64,000 nt of DNA from Polytrichum commune (lineage: Eukaryota > Streptophyta > Polytrichopsida > Polytrichales > Polytrichaceae), in NCBI GenBank assembly GCA_950295325.1, contig OX485806.1:34036001-34100000 (forward strand), written 5' to 3'. Positions 60,259 through 64,000 of this stretch are shown here, piece after piece (within the stretch, counting starts at the first letter, position 1; each line of letters starts with the position of its first letter). Both the position numbers and the translations under genes were made by a program. The notes below the pieces were generated by a model. It was given only the letters and a program-made list of their open reading frames with translations. It was not told the DNA's origin and made no database searches.

Positions 60259-61699
60259 AGCTTGAAAACTTTTTCCCTTTCCATGCAAACCCCTTCCCAC
60301 CACAACTCCTTTCAAACAAACATAGTTCATCATTTTTGGTTAATAATGTGCTCACCTAGAAATAGGTGAGTCCATCCATGTTGTTTTGGGGTTCGCGCAT
60401 GGTGTTACATGAGGTAATTTTACCTCCATAATAAATCTAATATTACAACATTTATGGTATTCAATGTCACATTCATAATAGTGTCACTTACCCTACTTTG
60501 AGGCGTATGCTAGCTTACAGTAATGATCAACAATGTCACCATTAGTGGCACCCCATGACACTTGGCGTTCAAGTGTGCATACTAATAACTTGTCATAAGT
60601 ATGTTCAGTAGTGTAATGAGGTGTATGCCTTTGTTACACAATGGTCTACAAGTTGACCAAATGTACATAAATGACACTTGGCATTAGTAGGCTGAAGAAT
60701 ATAATATTAAATTATAAACACATGACACTTGCCATTAGTATGGTCAATAATTGCTTCCCCTTGCATTCTAAACACAAACACTATTATCGCAAATATCTGA
60801 ATGTGCTACACCAGATGTTATAATGTAAATAACTTTCACTTAAAATACTAATTTATATGGACGAATAGTATCATATTGGTATCCATGGATGTGACACTTT
60901 GAGACCTCTAGGCATCTAGTTTAAGCCTATACAAATAGTGTATGTGATATTAAATATCATTAATGGAGTAGTACAATGTTCCATTGTCATGTTTTTACAC
61001 ATGGCCCATGACCTCCGGAGAGAGGGAACAATCATATATGAACATATTTGTCATTCATCCATCATAAAATCCCTGCAATAATATGCAACCCAGAGGTTAT
61101 TGTTTTAATGTCGTTTTTACACCAAAATTAGCTTTAAAAACCTTGAGTTAGTCTACACAAAGTTATCTAAGATGAATCGACAACAAACCTAGAGGAGTGA
61201 AGTTTCCATGTTGGATGGATAAGAGGTACGCTCCGAGTATACGATTATAATTACCTCTCTCCATGACTTCCTTATCACATTAACAATGTGCCAAATACTT
61301 TGGGCCCACGACTCTCCTTGAGAAACCGGCCCAGGACCTCACCCATGCTACAATTAGCAAGAACGTCTTGGATGTGAAAGTGGTGGTGTGGGAAGTAAGT
61401 TCAATGTGGAGTTGTGAAGTGAGTTTCGGGTCTCGACTCTCAAATTATCCCAATTAGTGTGTGGCGCTCAATTTTTTTGAAGTGTCTAAACAACTTATTG
61501 AACATTTGTTAGTAAAAATAGACCTCATGAGTAAGACATTATTGCGTTCCGTAACTCCGAGTAGTAACACACATTAATTGGGATAATTAGTGTACTTACC
61601 TCATGTAAGGTGTATGGTTGTAGTACTGTGTGCACTTCCAACTTCACAAATGTTTATTTTTGTTAAATTAGTTCGGGGGTTGTCTTATCCTATTAGCAA
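60259..61699. other. Intergenic, nothing recognised
   Basis: Includes several near-repeats of 'atgacacttggcattagta' at 60548-60780. No gene recognised. Confidence 0.35.
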
Positions 61700-62015
61700 T
61701 TAAGGTAGATGGGTCTTTAATGGTTACCTTTCTTTCCAACTAGCCCACTTCTCCTAGCATATCCAAATTGAGGCCGTAGCCACTTTCCTCATACATTTCA
61801 GAGCTCGTATGAATATCTTGTTCATCGTCGAAGTGCAGATTCTCGTGCGCATTGAATGGTCATATAGGTTCTCCCCAATTAAGTTGATTATTGGGCTTAG
61901 GATGGTTAAATCATTTGAGCACATAGTCCAATCACTTTTTAAACACATGTCTTTTTGGTGTCCGGTCCTGGATCCAAAGATAACCACACGTCACTCAAGT
62001 ATAGATGTCCAGTTG
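61700..62015 (+). repeat. Dispersed repeat family R1
   Basis: AAGGTAGATGGGTCTTTAATGG, CTAGCCCACTTCTCC, GAATGGTCATATAGGTTCTC, TTTGAGCACATAGTCCAATC and ACACATGTCTTTTTGGTGTCC occur in family order. Confidence 0.6.
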
Positions 62016-62079
62016 AGATAAGTAACAACAAATAGGCATGCCTACCTTTAAGTTGCAAATCACAAAGACTGTCATTTCA

Positions 62080-62330
62080 AGTTCCAAGACTGGAGTAGAC
62101 TTGAGCAAAAGTTGTAAGAGTCCAAGGCATGTGAAGATTCTCTTCCTCTAGAAGTGTTCACATAGACCTTCCCCAATTTTGTTCACTATTGAACCTAAAA
62201 TAGGTTCTATGATTTGAGCACATAGTTCAATCTCATTGTGACACATGTGTTTTTTGGTACACGTTCCTAACCATAAGCCTTGTTATATTTTACACTCAAG
62301 TATAGACGTCCAATAAAGAACACCTATATT
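62080..62330 (+). repeat. Dispersed repeat family R1, 3' part
   Basis: Begins within the family (GTGAAGATTCTC) and continues ACATAGACCTTCCCCAATTTTG, TTTGAGCACATAGTTCAATC and GTGTTTTTTGGTACACG. It lies in tandem with the preceding copy. Confidence 0.5.
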
Positions 62331-62938
62331 TAAGTGGTGTATGGCAAGACTTGTGGTTAAGAATGGACACCAAAAAGACGTGTTGAGATGAGATTGCACT
62401 ACATGCTTAGGATTATTCTACACACCATTATGTTTCAATAGTGAATGCAATTGGGAGGGCCTATATGCTTAGTGTTCAAGGAGCTTTTTGAAATAGAGTA
62501 GACAAACCCATTTTCAACACCCCCCCCCCGCCCATCTTAATATATAGAGTCCCCTAAAGCCGTGAACTTCCACACATGTAGCCATCATTTTCTAATGTGA
62601 TGGAATAAGTCATGAAGAATCACACATGTAGGTATCTCATTCCGCGTGAGAAAAAAAAGTAGTTAAAAGGGTACGGATTTGGGTCCCTTGAAAGGGCACT
62701 TATTGTACTCAAGTTATCATCTCCTGATTATCGGAAATAGGTTGACCTATGCCGTGAATATGGGTTGGGAGAGAATCTCGCCTTTTAAAATTTTATGATA
62801 GTATCAAAACTTGGAAATCAATTGTGATTTTTTGTTAAACGTTGTGGTATCAATTTCCAGACCGATGAAAAACCGCTCTTGTATCACAGATGTACCACAC
62901 TTACGCAAAATTGCTTAAGTTATCAAGAAAAATGGGTA
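62331..62938. other. Intergenic, nothing recognised
   Basis: A poly-C run lies at about 62520-62529. No supported feature. Confidence 0.3.
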
Positions 62939-63153
62939 TGTCTACTCTAATCAGTTGAATTTCCTAGTGTTTCCAAGTCCAACCGGTCACATGTCGACAT
63001 CTTTCGGCTTTCCTTCATTAGATCAAAGTATACTCCATAAATCCCCCTAAAATGATCGATAACTTTCACGAAGCCTTGAACAACTTCAACCAGTTATTTC
63101 TCAAACTCGACCGGTTCATCTGCAACTTGCAGCCAATTCTCCCTGCTCATCGT
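62939..63153 (-). mobile_element. 225-bp-type MITE, copy 4 (minus)
   Basis: Reverse orientation of the family: CTAGTGTTTCCAAGTCCAAC, CGGTCACATGT, CTCAAACTCGACCGGTTCATC and the end TTCTCCCTGCTCAT. It is diverged, and a duplication is only weakly visible (GTATGTCTA versus GTATGCTAA). Confidence 0.65.
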
Positions 63154-63156
63154 ATG

Positions 63157-63845
63157 CTAATTTAGAAGAAAGATCTCAATCTCCGCTTTGACCTCCTGTG
63201 AACTTTGCATTTCAACTCCAATTACTTCAACTTGAAATCGACAATCCTTGTGATTCTCAATTATCGCTGACAATGGTTGGAGCTCAGGAAGTTCGAAAGC
63301 AGGACCAACCAACCTATGATCGGGGAGAACTGGCAGTTAGTTACAGATGAACCGGTTGAGTTTGAGAAATAACCAGTTGAAGTTCAAGACTGCAGGAAAA
63401 TTACCAATCATTTTAGAGGAATTTATAGAATATACCCCAATTTAATAAAGAAAAACTGGAGGATGTCAACATGTAACCGGTTGGACTTGCAAACACTAGG
63501 ATCTCAACCGATAATGCCCACAAATCTCACTGATCACTGCAACCAACCGCGATGAGTCTCGTCCCGAGAACTGACTTTCGTTCATCGAATTCGGATCGGA
63601 GTGTGTGCCAGTGAAGTCAGATGTTGGGAGCCTTGGAATAGGGAAAGGGCACCAGTCAAGACAGGTAGCAGTGTTGTAGTAAAGCAGAATCCAAAAGATT
63701 TTGTGGGTCCAGAGGCGTCCACGATCATAATCACAGTGGTGGTGGTGGTGGTGGGTGTGTGCACACGATGGAAAATGCTCCAAAAACAAAAACAAAAACA
63801 AAAACAACAAAGCTGCCACTGCCCTCCAGGATCCGGGCGATGAAC
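63157..63845 (-). pseudogene. Possible terminal exon of an unidentified gene, split by a MITE
   Basis: On the minus strand an open frame runs from about 63845 to the MITE at 63539 (ending GRDSSRLV). When the 225-bp MITE and one 9-bp duplication are disregarded it continues in frame at 63305: PAFELPELQPLSAIIENHK, CRFQVEVIGVEMQSSQE, VKAEIEIFLLN, then TAG at 63157-63159. The part after the MITE has a protein-like composition, and a plausible acceptor (CCCTTTCCCTATTCCAAG) lies near 63633. I do not recognise the family. Upstream, low-complexity (GGT)n and CAAAAA repeats argue that coding starts near 63632 rather than further up. Confidence 0.35.
63315..63539. mobile_element. 225-bp MITE, copy 5, with 9-bp target duplication
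   Basis: Flanked by CAACCAACC at 63306-63314 and 63540-63548. It starts TATGATCGGGGAGA and ends TCTCACTGATCACTG. It is very similar to copy 3 along its whole length and exactly as long. Confidence 0.87.
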
Positions 63846-64000
63846 AGGGAGAACTGAACGCTAGTATCACAGTGACATGAACCGGTTGGAGTTCAAGAAG
63901 ATGCAGGAAGATTACTCATCATTTTTGAAGAATCTACGGAATATTCCTCGAATTTATGAAGAAACACTGAAAGATCGTCACAAGGAGACACTAGGATCTT
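63846..64000. mobile_element. 225-bp-type MITE, copy 6, cut by window edge
   Basis: CAGGGAGAACTGAACGC, GACATGAACCGGTTGGAGTTCAAG, GCAGGAAGATTACTCATCATTTTTGAAGAATC and ACACTAGGATCTT follow the family order with one block (the second AACCGGTT segment) shortened. Confidence 0.65.

Overview
The window is nuclear DNA of a land plant. One intron-rich housekeeping gene sits at the left end, followed by more than 50 kb of AT-rich intergenic DNA filled with transposable elements and tandem repeats. The organism cannot be named from the sequence. The gene has plant-type acylamino-acid-releasing enzyme exons, there are Ty3/gypsy chromovirus elements with tRNA-Met primer sites, and a short CCCTAAA repeat occurs. 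A non-flowering plant such as a moss, lycophyte or fern is possible, but that is a guess.

Region 1 (1-8.2 kb, minus strand): the N-terminal and central part of an acylamino-acid-releasing enzyme (peptidase family S9C). Thirteen exons could be placed with consistent splice phases, from 5213 down to the window edge. The edge falls just after the catalytic-serine motif GGSH. A possible first coding exon lies at 8136-8156, and one small exon between 2566 and 3264 is unresolved.

Region 2 (8.2-17.7 kb): no recognisable gene. It holds a fold-back element with 41-bp tandem repeats (9641-10005), a Tourist-like MITE (11861-12368), a long TG/TATG microsatellite and an inverted repeat near 14.3 kb.

Region 3 (17.7-32.4 kb): a four-level transposon nest. 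A 225-bp-type MITE was entered by a tRNA-related SINE. The SINE was entered by an LTR retrotransposon (17760-32014, minus orientation). That element was entered by a second element of the same family in plus orientation (19446-26401). Target-site duplications support three of the levels. Both LTR elements have LTR pairs in which I see no difference, yet they share the same deletion of the reverse-transcriptase core, the same nonsense codons and a 229-bp tandem repeat in Pol (3 versus 4 units). The family appears to move non-autonomously.

Region 4 (35.3-39.4 kb): a solo LTR of the same family (35927-36934) inside a complex of interleaved inverted repeats. A tRNA-like B box lies near 38.9 kb.

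Region 5 (40-48 kb): a decayed pogo/Tigger-like DNA transposon (40168-41290), Tourist-like MITEs with TTA duplications (42520-42871, 46317-46709), and a dispersed repeat family of about 300-360 bp.

Region 6 (48.5-58.1 kb): three solo LTRs of a second family (48580-50298, 52348-54422, 56920-58073), each with a perfect 5-bp duplication. Each carries a different minisatellite in its body.

Region 7 (58-64 kb): more MITEs. Two are 225-bp elements with 9-bp duplications, and one of these splits an otherwise open frame on the minus strand near 63.3 kb that may be a terminal exon of an unidentified gene.
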